DNA from: Marinobacter santoriniensis NKSG1
GTDB lineage: Bacteria; Pseudomonadota; Gammaproteobacteria; Pseudomonadales; Oleiphilaceae
Length of the DNA: 64,000 bases
Direction: 5' to 3'
NCBI RefSeq assembly: GCF_000347775.1
Contig: NZ_APAT01000026.1
Coordinates: 122,431 to 186,430 of the forward strand
Positions 21,743-33,259 of this stretch are shown in pieces. The position numbers and the translations under genes are program-made. A model generated the notes under the pieces. That model was not told the origin of the DNA, ran no database searches, and was given only the letters and a program-made list of their open reading frames with translations. Position 1 is the stretch's first letter. Each line of letters begins with the position of its first letter.

Positions 21743-22432
21743 CTATGCCCGGCGCAGTCGGCGACGGATGGCGACCAGGCTCATCAGGCCGACACCGAAA
21801 AGTGCCAGGGTCGAAGGCTCTGAAACCTTAACGGGGTTGCAGTCCCGGTTGTTGCAGTAGGCAGCGTCGTGGGAGAAAGGCGTCTTGTTGCTGCCATTAT
21901 CGCTATAGGTGTAGAGGTCGAAGTGTAGGCCGTAACCACTTGCCAGCGCAGAGGCATCGATCTGGAACACGTGCTTGAACAGTTCATCCTTCTTCGGCCC
22001 GGCGTCGCCATCCTGAACATTGTATGAAGGAATGGTTGGGTCCCCAGCGAAACGGAAGGCGAGTTCATAGAAATAGGTGTCAAAAATGCCGTGGCTTTGT
22101 TTGAGCGCTCCGGGTTTTCCATATTCGGGGCTGCCAGGGAGCGTTGAAAGAGCCGTACCATTCACGGTCACGCCACCGAAGTTCGCGATGTCCCCGGGGT
22201 TCTGAGTCTGCGGGAGCAGGGCAATCGACAAATAGTAATCCACTGCGGTGTTTACACCAGAGGTTTTGCCCAAGGCCCAGAGATCAAAAGTTGGGTCGTT
22301 TGTAATCGTGCTTTCTTCGGACCCACCTACATAGGTTCCGCCATCGATATCAAGCTGCAGCGTCGGTATTGCCAGCGCGGTGTTCGCTCCCAGAATTCCT
22401 ACAGCCAAAGCCGCCAACGTTCTCAGTTTCAT
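21743..22432 (-). CDS. PEP-CTERM sorting domain protein
   Basis: 229-residue exported protein of unknown function. N-terminal signal peptide (MKLRTLAALAVGILGANTALA) and C-terminal tripartite PEP-CTERM signal: motif SEPSTLALFG, hydrophobic segment VGLMSLVAI and basic tail RRRLRRA. Such proteins are processed by an exosortase (EpsH/XrtA type) and usually belong to exopolysaccharide or biofilm systems; no exosortase is in this window. Three Cys residues, two of them in YCNNRDC near the C-terminus, may form a disulfide. ATG 22432 has GAGGA 7 bases upstream; the longer frame adds an unlikely extension before the signal peptide. Confidence 0.85.
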   Translation of the reverse strand: MKLRTLAALAVGILGANTALAIPTLQLDIDGGTYVGGSEESTITNDPTFDLWALGKTSGVNTAVDYYLSIALLPQTQNPGDIANFGGVTVNGTALSTLPGSPEYGKPGALKQSHGIFDTYFYELAFRFAGDPTIPSYNVQDGDAGPKKDELFKHVFQIDASALASGYGLHFDLYTYSDNGSNKTPFSHDAAYCNNRDCNPVKVSEPSTLALFGVGLMSLVAIRRRLRRA

Positions 22433-22642
22433 AGCGACAGTCCTCATTTTCCACTTTCTCATGTAAATCCTGCGGCGAAACTGCCGGACACTCAGTCAAG
22501 TTTTTTGCAAAAGGGTTGCCAGATTCTGGAAGGGAAGCAAATTCATAAGGTTGGATAAGGATCAGTCGCGAAAAGAAACAGTATCTGTAAAAGATATCGA
22601 CAGAGAGTGATTCTCTGATGGTTGTCGGTGACGCGAGTGTAG

Positions 22643-22719
<77 letters not shown>

Positions 22720-22766
22720 GTTCAGCGAACGCTGTTGTGAGAGGTGTTTCCGGAGGGAGGAAACAA

Positions 22767-22804
22767 AGCGGGCGCCATTATACCGGTGAGGTTGGGCGCC
22801 CGCT
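22767..22804 (-). terminator. Probable terminator of rpoD
   Basis: Stem AGCGGGCGCC (22767-22776) with GGCGCCCGCT (22795-22804) and an 18-base loop, 13 bases beyond the rpoD stop. The minus-strand sequence after the stem is TTTGTTTCC, moderately U-rich. Confidence 0.65.
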
Positions 22805-22817
22805 ACTGTTGTGGTGC

Positions 22818-24677
<1,860 letters not shown>

Positions 24678-24796
24678 AGACACCCTGTGAACTCGCTTTT
24701 AAAAGGAAAAAAGTTAAACAGCCATTATAGCTGTCGCTTGTTTGCTGTGCCACCGACTGATTAGATTGTGGCCAATCGGTTAAGTTTCAAGTGCGA

Positions 24797-26527
24797 TCAC
24801 CCCTGTGCGCCACCGCTCAGTTCCCGGAGCTCATTCCGCTCCTCCGGCGACAGATTCGCGAAATTACGAAGCAGGGCGGCCAGTCTCTGCTGCCGGGATG
24901 CTTCCTCGCTCGGGCTGATCAGTTCCCGGGCAAGCGCCAGCGTGCTTTCCCGGGAAGGAATATGTTCAATGCCGTCGAACAGGTGGTAAAACCGGTTTCG
25001 GGCCTGCTGATCCAGTGCCAGCGCGCTGATCAGCTTGCGTCGGTCCCCCACGTTACTGGCCAGTATCCACTGGGCCAGGTCCCGTGCCTGGGGAAGCTGT
25101 CTTGATTGTCGAGCCAGTTCGACGACCTCGGCCGCCAGCTCCGGCGCTTCCACGAGAGCGAGGCACAGCGTGCTGTCCTTGCTCAATCGGACGTCCACCC
25201 GCTCTTCGGTAACCCGATCCCGGCGTTCACCGCCTCGCCATTGCGGGCGTTGCCCGGAATCCCGGTTCTGCCACTGATTGCGGTTACCGCACAGTCGCAG
25301 CATTTCGTGCCACATTGCGTCCCGGAGCGTACTGCGTGGCATTCTGTTCAGCAGCGGCTCTACCCGGGAGCGGAGCTCCCCCCGGTGTTCAGGAAGCTGC
25401 AGATCCAGGCCTTCACTCTGCCGGTCGAACAGGAAGCGGGACAGCGGCGTGGCGCTCTCGATTCGCTTCCGGAAGGCTTCCGCGCCTTCCTTTCGGACCA
25501 GCGTGTCCGGGTCTTCGCCTTCAGGCAGCATCAGGAACTGCAGATGCAGTCCATCCGCCATCAGTTCCAGAGCGTTCTCCATGGCCCGATCCGCTGCCCG
25601 GAAGCCGGCGGTATCACCATCGAAACAGAACACCACATGCCTGACCTGCCGGAGCAGAGCCTGCAGACTGTCCTGGTTGGTGGCCGTTCCCAGTGTCGCC
25701 ACCGCGTAATCGATGCCATTCTGGGCAAGGGCGATCACATCCATGTAGCCTTCCACCACCAGCAGCCGGTCCAGCTGCCGGATGGCCTGGCGTGCCTCAA
25801 AAAGCCCGTAGATCTCGCGGCTTTTATGGAACACGTCCGATTCCGGCGAGTTTATGTACTTGGCCTTGTCGTCCCCGAGCGTCCGACCCCCGAAGGCGAC
25901 GGTTCGGCCGCGGGTGTTGCGAATCGGGAACATGACCCGATTGCGAAACAGATCCCTGGGCCGGCCGTACCGGTCAGACACGGTGCCGGTCTCGATCAGG
26001 GGCGCCCGGAGGTCTGCAGTTGCCGCATCGAACAGGGCGGTTCCGGTGCCAGGCGCATAACCCAGCTGGTAGCGTTCGATGATGTCGTCGTTCAGGCCCC
26101 GCTGCTTCAGGTAGTCCAGGGCGTAATTGCCGGCCTGGCTACGCAGCGATGTCCGATAGAAGCGACTGGCGAAATCCAGTGCGTCGGTCAGCGTCCGGGC
26201 TTGCTGCATTTCCTGCTTGGCGGCGCGGTCGTAAGGCACTTCCAGCCCGGCGCGTTTGGCCAGTTCCTCGACGGCATCGGTGAAGCCCAGCCCATCGAAT
26301 TCCCGAACGAAACTGATGGCATCGCCGTGCGCGCCGCATCCGAAACAATGGTAAAAGCCCTTGTCCGGACGAACGTTGAAGGATGGCGTTTTCTCATCGT
26401 GGAAAGGGCAGCAGGCCTTGTAGTTGGCGCCTGCCTTTTTCAGAGTGATGCGGGATCCAATCAGTTCTGCCAGATCGATACGATCGAGCAGATCTTCAAC
26501 GAAGCGTTGAGGGATCAGTCCACTCAT
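24797..26527 (-). CDS. dnaG: DNA primase
   Basis: RNA primer synthesis for replication, 576 residues. Zinc-binding domain with C40-x2-H43 and C61-x2-C64 (CCPFHDEKTPSF, YHCFGCGAHGDA), Toprim catalytic domain (LLVVEGYMDVIALAQ, FCFDGDTAGFRAADRA) and a C-terminal helicase-interaction domain. Length is close to E. coli DnaG. GGAG lies 6 bases before ATG 26527. Placed between rpsU and rpoD, it is preceded by a hairpin (26582-26616), as in the E. coli macromolecular synthesis operon, where this lowers primase output. Confidence 0.97.
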   Translation of the reverse strand: MSGLIPQRFVEDLLDRIDLAELIGSRITLKKAGANYKACCPFHDEKTPSFNVRPDKGFYHCFGCGAHGDAISFVREFDGLGFTDAVEELAKRAGLEVPYDRAAKQEMQQARTLTDALDFASRFYRTSLRSQAGNYALDYLKQRGLNDDIIERYQLGYAPGTGTALFDAATADLRAPLIETGTVSDRYGRPRDLFRNRVMFPIRNTRGRTVAFGGRTLGDDKAKYINSPESDVFHKSREIYGLFEARQAIRQLDRLLVVEGYMDVIALAQNGIDYAVATLGTATNQDSLQALLRQVRHVVFCFDGDTAGFRAADRAMENALELMADGLHLQFLMLPEGEDPDTLVRKEGAEAFRKRIESATPLSRFLFDRQSEGLDLQLPEHRGELRSRVEPLLNRMPRSTLRDAMWHEMLRLCGNRNQWQNRDSGQRPQWRGGERRDRVTEERVDVRLSKDSTLCLALVEAPELAAEVVELARQSRQLPQARDLAQWILASNVGDRRKLISALALDQQARNRFYHLFDGIEHIPSRESTLALARELISPSEEASRQQRLAALLRNFANLSPEERNELRELSGGAQG

Positions 26528-26581
26528 GAAAACTCCAGATCAGCCGGTCAACCCGTTTCGGTCGGGTCACGAGCCAAAGCC

Positions 26582-26616
26582 AAAAATGCCGCCGAAGCCA
26601 GGCCTCGGCGGCATTT
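26582..26616 (-). terminator. Internal terminator/attenuator between rpsU and dnaG
   Basis: A 12-bp stem AAATGCCGCCGA (26584-26595) with TCGGCGGCATTT (26605-26616) and a nine-base loop, followed on the minus strand by a T5 tract. The E. coli operon has a partial terminator at the same place, so rpsU is expected to be expressed more than dnaG and rpoD. Confidence 0.82.
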
Positions 26617-26688
26617 GGTATCGCTCTGTGCAGCCTGTTTGCTGAACAGGCAATCAGTGCTTTGCAGTCAAGCGGCGCCAGTTCTGAC

Positions 26689-26904
26689 TTAGTACAGGCG
26701 CTCGAACTTGCGCTGTTCCCGCTGAAGCTTCTTGAGATGACGCTTAACGGCAGCGGCTGCTTTGCGCTTGCGAACAGCGGTCGGCTTCTCATAGTGCTCA
26801 CGACGACGCACTTCAGACAATACACCGGCCTTTTCGCAGGAGCGCTTGAAGCGACGCAGTGCTACGTCAAACGGTTCATTCTCTTTCACTTTAACAGCTG
26901 GCAT
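26689..26904 (-). CDS. rpsU: 30S ribosomal protein S21
   Basis: 71-residue basic protein of the small subunit that helps translation initiation. The sequence ([40 protein letters not shown]) is the standard family. It is the first gene of the rpsU-dnaG-rpoD operon, with a good promoter at 27022-27051, and is divergent from tsaD as in E. coli and Pseudomonas. Confidence 0.98.
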   Translation of the reverse strand: MPAVKVKENEPFDVALRRFKRSCEKAGVLSEVRRREHYEKPTAVRKRKAAAAVKRHLKKLQREQRKFERLY

Positions 26905-27021
26905 TCGAAAATCACCTACCTGATAGATTCGGTTTCATTTTGCTCCGCCGGGCTTGGCCCGTGCGGCTCGATCCCTGGTCAGATTGGCTAAAACTCGACC
27001 AGTGCATAATTTAGGGCGGCA

Positions 27022-27051
27022 ATAATAGCGCCCCGGTAGTGTGAAGGTCAA
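27022..27051 (-). promoter_or_regulatory. Sigma-70 promoter of the rpsU operon
   Basis: On the minus strand -35 TTGACC (27051-27046) and -10 TATTAT (27027-27022) are separated by 18 bases. The start of transcription would be near 27015, giving a leader of about 110 nt before the rpsU ATG. Confidence 0.7.
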
Positions 27052-27140
27052 TGTTTGTTCGGTGAATCTGCTTCGCGTTTCGGGTTTCTGCTAAAATGCC
27101 GCCTGTTTTCATTTATGGCAATCCAGCGTGGCTCCACTTT

Positions 27141-28196
27141 ATGCTCATCCTTGGTATTGAAACCTCCTGTGACGAAACCGGCGTTGCCCTGTTCGACACC
27201 GAAGAAGGACTCCTCGCCCACGGGCTTTTCAGTCAGATCGACATGCATGCCGATTACGGTGGCGTAGTGCCCGAGCTGGCCTCCCGGGATCATGTGCGCA
27301 AGTTGCTGCCGCTGTGCGATCAGGTGCTGGTGGACGCCGGTCGGGTGCGCAGTGACATTGAGGGTATTGCCTATACCGCCGGGCCTGGTCTGATTGGCGC
27401 CCTGATGGTGGGCGGTTCGGTCGCCCACGCGCTGGGGTTTGCCCTTGACGTGCCGGTACTCGGGGTTCATCACATGGAAGGGCATCTGCTGGCCCCCATG
27501 CTGGAAGAGAATCCGCCGGCGTTTCCTTTCGTGGCACTCCTGGTGTCCGGAGGCCATACCCAGCTGGTTCGAGTGGACGGTATTGGCGAGTACGAATTGC
27601 TGGGCGAGTCCGTCGACGATGCGGCCGGGGAGGCGTTCGATAAAACGGCCAAAATGCTGGGGCTCGATTACCCGGGCGGCCCCCGGGTGGCAGCGCTGGC
27701 CGAGAAAGGGACGCCTGGTCGTTACCGGTTTCCCCGGCCAATGACCGATCGTCCCGGGCTGGATTTCAGCTTCAGTGGTCTGAAGACCTACACCCTGAAC
27801 ACCGTGAATGCGGCAAAAGACGCCGGTGGTCTCGATGAACAGGTCAGGGCCGACATCGCCCTGGCGTTTGAATCAGCGGTGGTTGATACCCTGACCATCA
27901 AATGTCGCCGCGCCCTTGAGGTCACAGGCTGCAAGCGCCTGGTTATTGCGGGAGGCGTCAGTGCCAACCGGCGCCTCCGGGCCGGCCTTGAAGGCATGGC
28001 CTCGAAACTCTCCGCCGCGGTCTTCTATGCCCGCCCCGAATTCTGCACCGACAACGGAGCGATGATTGCCTACGCCGGGGCCCAGCGGCTGCTCGCGGGG
28101 CAGCAAGATGGAGAGCGTATTATCGCTGTGCCGCGCTGGCCGATGAACACACTGCCGTCGCTGCGTGAACCCAGAATGAATGGGCTGGTGGACTGA
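27141..28196 (+). CDS. tsaD: tRNA N6-adenosine threonylcarbamoyltransferase TsaD
   Basis: Catalytic subunit for t6A37 formation on ANN-decoding tRNAs, acting with TsaB, TsaE and TsaC products. 351 residues. N-terminus [19 protein letters not shown], metal-binding HHMEGH motif ([12 protein letters not shown]), nucleotide-binding [11 protein letters not shown] and [20 protein letters not shown], and C-terminal [13 protein letters not shown] 27141 is the family start; the frame is open further upstream but not conserved. It is divergent from rpsU and followed 7 bases later by the convergent plsY stop. Confidence 0.97.
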   Translation: MLILGIETSCDETGVALFDTEEGLLAHGLFSQIDMHADYGGVVPELASRDHVRKLLPLCDQVLVDAGRVRSDIEGIAYTAGPGLIGALMVGGSVAHALGFALDVPVLGVHHMEGHLLAPMLEENPPAFPFVALLVSGGHTQLVRVDGIGEYELLGESVDDAAGEAFDKTAKMLGLDYPGGPRVAALAEKGTPGRYRFPRPMTDRPGLDFSFSGLKTYTLNTVNAAKDAGGLDEQVRADIALAFESAVVDTLTIKCRRALEVTGCKRLVIAGGVSANRRLRAGLEGMASKLSAAVFYARPEFCTDNGAMIAYAGAQRLLAGQQDGERIIAVPRWPMNTLPSLREPRMNGLVD

Positions 28197-28203
28197 CGCG
28201 GGT

Positions 28204-28797
28204 TTACAGGCCGGCCTCCCGCCCCTGTGCCAGGCGAATCAGGTTGGACCGGTGGCGGACGACGATGAGAATGGCCAGCAGACCGAAGAGCGGCAGTGTC
28301 CGGGGCTCCAGTACGGCGCTCACCAGTGGGCCGGATACGATGGCGACGAGCGACGCCAGTGCCGAAATACGCCAGCGCCACATCACCAATAGCCACAGAG
28401 CCGCCATGATCAGTGTTGTGGCGGGAGCCAGCGCCAGGCCGGTTCCGAGGGCCGTGGCAACGCCTTTCCCGCCCCGGAATCGATAGAAAACCGGGATCAT
28501 GTGGCCGGTGACGGCGCACAGCGCCACCATGGCCTGGGCCAGCAGTGACAGGTCGGCCATTCCGGCCAGCCAGACCGGGAGCCAGCCCTTGAAGGCATCA
28601 AGCCCGAGTGTCACGGCAGCGGGTGCCCATCCGCCGGTGCGATAGACGTTGGTGGCGCCGGGATTGCCGGACCCCAGCGCTCGGGGGTCCGGCAATCGCC
28701 ACCAGCGGCAGACAGGCAGGGCGAACAGGACCGACCCGAACAGATAGGCGGTAAAGCAGAGTGTGACAGTAATGACCGGTGTGCTGGTCAGATCCAT
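28204..28797 (-). CDS. plsY: Glycerol-3-phosphate acyltransferase PlsY
   Basis: Inner-membrane enzyme transferring the acyl group of acyl-phosphate to glycerol-3-phosphate, the first step of phospholipid synthesis. 197 residues with five or six hydrophobic segments and the three PlsY motifs: GSGNPGATNVYR, the GHMIPVFYRFRGGKGVAT glycine/lysine motif, and the C-terminal HRSNLIRL. It is convergent with tsaD and divergent from folB, with about 140 bases between the plsY and folB starts. Confidence 0.96.
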   Translation of the reverse strand: MDLTSTPVITVTLCFTAYLFGSVLFALPVCRWWRLPDPRALGSGNPGATNVYRTGGWAPAAVTLGLDAFKGWLPVWLAGMADLSLLAQAMVALCAVTGHMIPVFYRFRGGKGVATALGTGLALAPATTLIMAALWLLVMWRWRISALASLVAIVSGPLVSAVLEPRTLPLFGLLAILIVVRHRSNLIRLAQGREAGL

Positions 28798-28936
28798 GGG
28801 TTCAGTCCGGGCGGAGACGAATCAGTGCAATGTGTGCGAAAATGCCGGCCCGATTCGCGCCGGCCGGATAATTCACACTATCCGCAGGTTGTGCATATTT
28901 CAATCAGCCATCAGTGGAAGATTCCGGGAGAAACCA

Positions 28937-29293
28937 TTGGCAGACTGTGTCCTGATCGAAGGCCTGGCGGTAGAAACCGTTATTGGTGTCTATGCGTGGG
29001 AGCGAGAAGTCACCCAGCGTGTGCTGATTGACCTTGAGCTGGGCTGGGATAATCGCAAACCCGGCCTCAGTGATCGGGTCGAGGATGCGTTGGATTACGC
29101 GACCGTGAGCGAGCGGGTTACCGAATGCCTGCAGTCTATGCAGCCACAGCTTCTGGAGCGCGCCGCCGAGGGGGTGGCGGAGCTTCTCATGAGCGAGTTC
29201 GGCGTTACACGCCTGATACTGACGTTGCGTAAACCGGGGGCGGTTCCGGCAGCCCGGTCCGTCGGAATCCGAATTGAGCGGGGGAATGCCTGA
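28937..29293 (+). CDS. folB: Dihydroneopterin aldolase FolB
   Basis: Folate synthesis: converts 7,8-dihydroneopterin to 6-hydroxymethyl-dihydropterin and glycolaldehyde, or epimerises it. 118 residues, similar to the E. coli enzyme: ETVIGVYAWEREVTQ, conserved DYATVSERV and LTLRKPGAVPAARSVGIRIE. The start is TTG 28937, supported by GGGAG at 28926-28930 (6 bases away) and by the family N-terminus (xDxVFIExL). Its TGA overlaps the ATG of the following folK-like gene by one base, so the two aldolase/pyrophosphokinase steps are translationally coupled. Confidence 0.94.
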   Translation: MADCVLIEGLAVETVIGVYAWEREVTQRVLIDLELGWDNRKPGLSDRVEDALDYATVSERVTECLQSMQPQLLERAAEGVAELLMSEFGVTRLILTLRKPGAVPAARSVGIRIERGNA

Positions 29294-29817
29294 TGCCAGA
29301 TACGGTGCGCGTGTACATCAGCGTAGGTACCAACATCGACCGGGAACACCATGTCTCGGCGGCCCTGGATGCACTGGCGGACTGGTTCGGTGAGCTTGTC
29401 ATTTCTCCGGTCTATGAGAGCGAGGCGGTCGGATTTGACGGCTCGGCCTTTTTCAATCTGGTCGTCGGGGTCGACACCGATCTGTCAGTTGGTGAACTGT
29501 CCCGGCGCTTCAAGCAACTGGAGGCGGACAACGGTCGCCGACGGAACGTACCCAGGTTCAGCGCCCGGACTCTGGATCTGGATATCCTGACCTACGGCAC
29601 ACGAACCGGGGTTGTTGACGGGGTGGAACTGCCCCGTGGAGAGATCCTGAAAAACGCCTTCGTATTGCGTCCGCTGGCGGACATAGCGCCGGACGAGCGG
29701 CATCCGGTGTGCGGTGAGCGTTACCAGGACCTCTGGCAGGCATACCGTTCCGGCCAGAAACTCTGGCCGGTGGATTTCCAGTGGCGGGGACGTCAGATCT
29801 CACACGCCGTTGGCTGA
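29293..29817 (+). CDS. folK: HPPK-like 2-amino-4-hydroxy-6-hydroxymethyldihydropteridine pyrophosphokinase paralogue
   Basis: 174 residues; would add pyrophosphate to the product of the adjacent FolB. The C-terminal catalytic motif ARTLDLDI with its two metal-binding Asp is kept, as is FNLVVGVDT. Compared with canonical FolK the Trp-Gly-Pro before RTLDLD is replaced by FSA and the PxGPxDQPDFxN loop is changed to AVGFDGSAFFN, so it is a divergent paralogue. A canonical copy is at 33260-33772. It overlaps folB by one base; its 3' end overlaps the convergent pgi end by 18 bases. Confidence 0.85.
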   Translation: MPDTVRVYISVGTNIDREHHVSAALDALADWFGELVISPVYESEAVGFDGSAFFNLVVGVDTDLSVGELSRRFKQLEADNGRRRNVPRFSARTLDLDILTYGTRTGVVDGVELPRGEILKNAFVLRPLADIAPDERHPVCGERYQDLWQAYRSGQKLWPVDFQWRGRQISHAVG

Positions 29818-31461
29818 ACGGAATTTCCGGATGAGATGGTCGGTTGAGCTGTCACCCGCGGTGCGGATGGCCTCCCGGCTGAGCAATTTTGGCAGGATAC
29901 CCTTGCCCAGTTGCTTGCCCAGTTCCACACCCCACTGATCAAACGAGTCCACATTCCAGATCACACCCTGGACGAAGGTCCGGTGCTCATACAACGCGAT
30001 CAGGGCGCCCACGGTCCGGGGTGAGACCGTCTCCATGATCAGTGTGTTGCTGGGCTTGTTGCCCGGTATCGCCTTATGCGGTGCAAGTTGTCGCGCCGTT
30101 TCTTCCGTGGCGCCTTCCTGTAGCAGTTCCTGCCTGGCTTCCTCCAGCGTCTTGCCCGCCATCATGGCCCGGGACTGGCTGAGACAATTGGCAAACAGCT
30201 CGGCATGATGAGTCGCGACCGGATTGTGGGTGGTCAGGGGGATGATGAAATCGGCCGGTATCAGCCGCGTGCCCTGATGGATCAACTGATGGTAGGCGTG
30301 TTGGCCATTGGAGCCGACGCCGCCCCAGATCACCGGCCCGGTCTGGTAATCCAGGGAGGCCCCGGACTCGCTCACACGTTTGCCATTGCTTTCCATGTCC
30401 AGTTGCTGGAGATGATCCGGCAGGCTTCGGAGATAGTGATCGTAGGGCAGGATGGCGTGGGATTCGGCCTGCCAGAAGTTGTTGTACCAGATGCTTAACA
30501 GGCCCATGACGACCGGCAGATTGCGTTCGAGCGGCGCATCCCGGAAATGCAGGTCCATGGCGTGGGCGCCGGTGAGCAGATCCCGGAAATGGTCCATGCC
30601 GATGGTCAGGGCAATAGGAAGGCCGATGGCCGACCACAGGGAGTAACGTCCGCCAACCCAGTCCCACATGGGAAAAACGTTTTCGGCACTGATGCCAAAG
30701 CTTTCCGCCGCCGGCACGTTGGCGGTCACCGCCACGAAATGCCTGGCGATGCTGGATTCATCGCCACCGCTGTCCAGGAACCACTGGCGGGCCACCTGGC
30801 TGTTTTCGAGCGTTTCCTGGGTCCGGAACGATTTGGACTGGATCAGAAAGAGAGTGGTTTCGGGGTTCAGGCACTTCAGGGTTTCGCAAACATCGGTGCC
30901 GTCGATATTGGCCACGTAGTGACAGCTGATGGCGCCGTGCCAATAGGGCTGGAGCGCTTCGACCACCAGTTTTGGGCCCAGGTAGGAGCCGCCGATGCCA
31001 ATGCTGACGACGTCGGTAAAGGTCTTGCCGGTGAAGCCGGTCCGGCTTTGGTCCAGAACGCTGTTGACGAAGACCTCCATGCGGTCCAGCGTTTTTTGCA
31101 CTTCCTGCACCACATCCACACCGTCAACCAGGATCTCTTCACCGCCTGGCTGTCGCAGAGCGGTGTGGAGTGCCGGTCTGTCTTCTGTGATGTTGACTTT
31201 GCTGCCTTCCAGCAGGGCCGCCCGTCGTTCCTCGAGCCGGCATCGACGGGCCAGCGATACCAGGGCCGCCAGCGTGTCATCGGTTATCCGGTTTTTGGAA
31301 AAATCGAGGGCCAGTTCCGCGCCCTCGATATAGTAACGGCTGCTGCGATCCGGATCGTTGGCGAACAGCGAGCGCATGGAGATTTTTTGTAGCGCGTCCT
31401 TCTGTTCGCTCAATGCCCGCCATTCGGGCATTGAGGTCAGTCCTGGGGGCTGGTCGGGCAT
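29800..31461 (-). CDS. pgi: Glucose-6-phosphate isomerase
   Basis: Interconverts glucose-6-phosphate and fructose-6-phosphate, 553 residues. Family blocks: DFSKNRITDDTLAAL, SIGIGGSYLGPKLV, SKSFRTQETLENS, VGGRYSLWSAIGLP and VWGGVGSNGQHAYHQLIH, ending with the usual VDSFDQWGVELGKQL. AGGAC is 7 bases before ATG 31461. In this window it ends the sfsA-to-pgi block and lies next to panC. Its 3' end overlaps the folK-like gene's 3' end. Confidence 0.97.
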   Translation of the reverse strand: MPDQPPGLTSMPEWRALSEQKDALQKISMRSLFANDPDRSSRYYIEGAELALDFSKNRITDDTLAALVSLARRCRLEERRAALLEGSKVNITEDRPALHTALRQPGGEEILVDGVDVVQEVQKTLDRMEVFVNSVLDQSRTGFTGKTFTDVVSIGIGGSYLGPKLVVEALQPYWHGAISCHYVANIDGTDVCETLKCLNPETTLFLIQSKSFRTQETLENSQVARQWFLDSGGDESSIARHFVAVTANVPAAESFGISAENVFPMWDWVGGRYSLWSAIGLPIALTIGMDHFRDLLTGAHAMDLHFRDAPLERNLPVVMGLLSIWYNNFWQAESHAILPYDHYLRSLPDHLQQLDMESNGKRVSESGASLDYQTGPVIWGGVGSNGQHAYHQLIHQGTRLIPADFIIPLTTHNPVATHHAELFANCLSQSRAMMAGKTLEEARQELLQEGATEETARQLAPHKAIPGNKPSNTLIMETVSPRTVGALIALYEHRTFVQGVIWNVDSFDQWGVELGKQLGKGILPKLLSREAIRTAGDSSTDHLIRKFRSANGV

Positions 31462-31490
31462 CGCAGAGTCCTTTTCTGTCGGTGGTTTTC

Positions 31491-32339
31491 TTAACGGGAT
31501 ACGGACAGATTGTCGATCAGGCGAGTCGTGCCAAGGAAGGCCGCAACGAGCAGGGTCAGGTCGCGGTCGCTCTCGGTCGCCGGTTTAAGGGTGAGGCTGT
31601 TTACGATATTGAAGTAATCCGGCCGCAACCCCGCTTCACTCAACGCTTTCTCGGCCTCTGTTTCCAGAGTGCGGAAATCCGTCCGCCCATTGGTCAGCTT
31701 TTCCGCGGTGGTCTTGAGTGTCCGGTATACCGCGGGTGCAATGGCACGCTCCTGTTCATTGAGATAGCCGTTGCGGGAGCTTTTCGCAAGCCCGTCCTCT
31801 TCCCGCACCGTCGGGCCGCCCAGGATTTCAACCGGGACCATCAAATCACGGACCATTTTCCGGATCACGGCCAGTTGCTGGTAATCCTTCTCGCCAAAGA
31901 CTGCGAGGTCAGGCTGGACCATGTTGAACAGCATCGTGACCACCGTGGCGACCCCTTCGAAATGGCCCGGCCGGCTGGCGCCACAATGGCCGTCGCTGAC
32001 TTCGGGCACGACCACCCGTGTCTGCTGGGCCAGGCCTTCCGGATAGATTTCGTCGGCCGATGGCGCGAAAACCAGTGTATTGCCTGCGGCCTCAAGTTGT
32101 TCCTGGTCCTCTGCCAGGGTTCGCGGATAGGTGGCGAGGTCCTCGCTGGCACCAAACTGCATGGGATTGACGAAAATGCTGGTGACAACAATATCCGCGG
32201 ATTCGACCGCTTTACGCACCAGGGATATGTGGCCCTCGTGCAGATTGCCCATGGTCGGGACCAGGCCGATGGTCTTGCCCTGCCGACGATAGCCGCGGAG
32301 GATGGTCCGGAGTTCCTTGAGGGAATGTATGGTTCTCAT
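31491..32339 (-). CDS. panC: Pantothenate synthetase
   Basis: Joins pantoate and beta-alanine with ATP in coenzyme A synthesis, 282 residues. HIGH-like motif [12 protein letters not shown] near residue 31, the [13 protein letters not shown] block that begins GEKDYQQ, and KMSKS-like SSRNGYLN. The start ATG overlaps the panB stop by four bases (32336-32339), so translation is coupled. panD is not present between panC and pgi, unlike Pseudomonas. Confidence 0.97.
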   Translation of the reverse strand: MRTIHSLKELRTILRGYRRQGKTIGLVPTMGNLHEGHISLVRKAVESADIVVTSIFVNPMQFGASEDLATYPRTLAEDQEQLEAAGNTLVFAPSADEIYPEGLAQQTRVVVPEVSDGHCGASRPGHFEGVATVVTMLFNMVQPDLAVFGEKDYQQLAVIRKMVRDLMVPVEILGGPTVREEDGLAKSSRNGYLNEQERAIAPAVYRTLKTTAEKLTNGRTDFRTLETEAEKALSEAGLRPDYFNIVNSLTLKPATESDRDLTLLVAAFLGTTRLIDNLSVSR

Positions 32340-33130
32340 GCCTTGAACGTATGCTCCTCGGCCGGGAATGTGCGGTTACGTACCTGTTCTACGTAGGCCT
32401 TGATGGCGTTCTGGACGGAATCGGTCTCCGCCAGGAAGTTTTTGACAAAACGCGGTTTGCGGCCCGTGGTCAGCCCCAGCATATCGTGAACAACGAGGAC
32501 CTGGCCGTCTGTGTCGGCACCGGCGCCGATGCCAATGACCGGCGCACGGACGGCCTGGGTAATGCGGGCGGCCAGGGGCGCTGGCACACACTCAAGGAGA
32601 ATGACGTCCGCGCCGGCCTCGACGAGTTCACAGGCGTGTTCGATCATCAGTTCAGCCGCTTTTTCGTCCCGTCCCTGCACCTTGTACCCGCCGAACTTGT
32701 TGACGAACTGCGGTGTCAGCCCCAGATGTGCGCACACTGGAACCCCTCGCTCGCTCAGGGCCTCGATGGTGTCCTTCATCCAGTCGGTGCCTTCCAGCTT
32801 CACCATATGCGCGCCGGCCCTCATGAGCTCGGCTGCATTCTCCAGGGCGGCTTCAACCGTGCCGTAGGACATGAAGGGCATGTCCGCCATGATGAGCGCG
32901 CCGCGGTTGCCCTTGGCCACGCAGCTGGTGTGATACACGATCTCATCCATGGTGACGGGCAGGGTGCTGTCATTGCCCTGAAGTACCATGCCAAGCGAGT
33001 CGCCGATCAGGATGACATCGACACCCGCTTCGCTGACGATCTGGGCGAAGGTTGCGTCATAGGAGGTCAGAGCCGAGAAGGCTTCGCCTTTCTGCTTGTA
33101 TTCCCGCAGGGTATTGATAGTAACAGCCAT
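32336..33130 (-). CDS. panB: 3-methyl-2-oxobutanoate hydroxymethyltransferase
   Basis: First step of pantothenate synthesis, making ketopantoate from 2-oxoisovalerate and methylene-tetrahydrofolate, 264 residues. Blocks: [65 protein letters not shown]. Its folate cofactor makes the nearby folK a sensible neighbour. Four-base overlap with panC; 129 bases separate it from the upstream folK, which is on the same strand. Confidence 0.97.
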   Translation of the reverse strand: MAVTINTLREYKQKGEAFSALTSYDATFAQIVSEAGVDVILIGDSLGMVLQGNDSTLPVTMDEIVYHTSCVAKGNRGALIMADMPFMSYGTVEAALENAAELMRAGAHMVKLEGTDWMKDTIEALSERGVPVCAHLGLTPQFVNKFGGYKVQGRDEKAAELMIEHACELVEAGADVILLECVPAPLAARITQAVRAPVIGIGAGADTDGQVLVVHDMLGLTTGRKPRFVKNFLAETDSVQNAIKAYVEQVRNRTFPAEEHTFKA

Positions 33131-33259
33131 AGGATCCTTGCCTTTTGGGTGGATGAGCGTGGACTGTGCCGGGGTTCGGCTTCAGGTGTTAAGGGTAATC
33201 CGGGGGTATGTTAGAGGCAATAGTACCACGCTGTGGCCAGAGGCGGTTGGCCCGGGCGT

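Noticed and set aside
29293..29817. Pseudogene status for the divergent folK copy
   Set aside because: Full-length, coupled to folB, with catalytic Asp pair intact; divergence alone does not make it broken.
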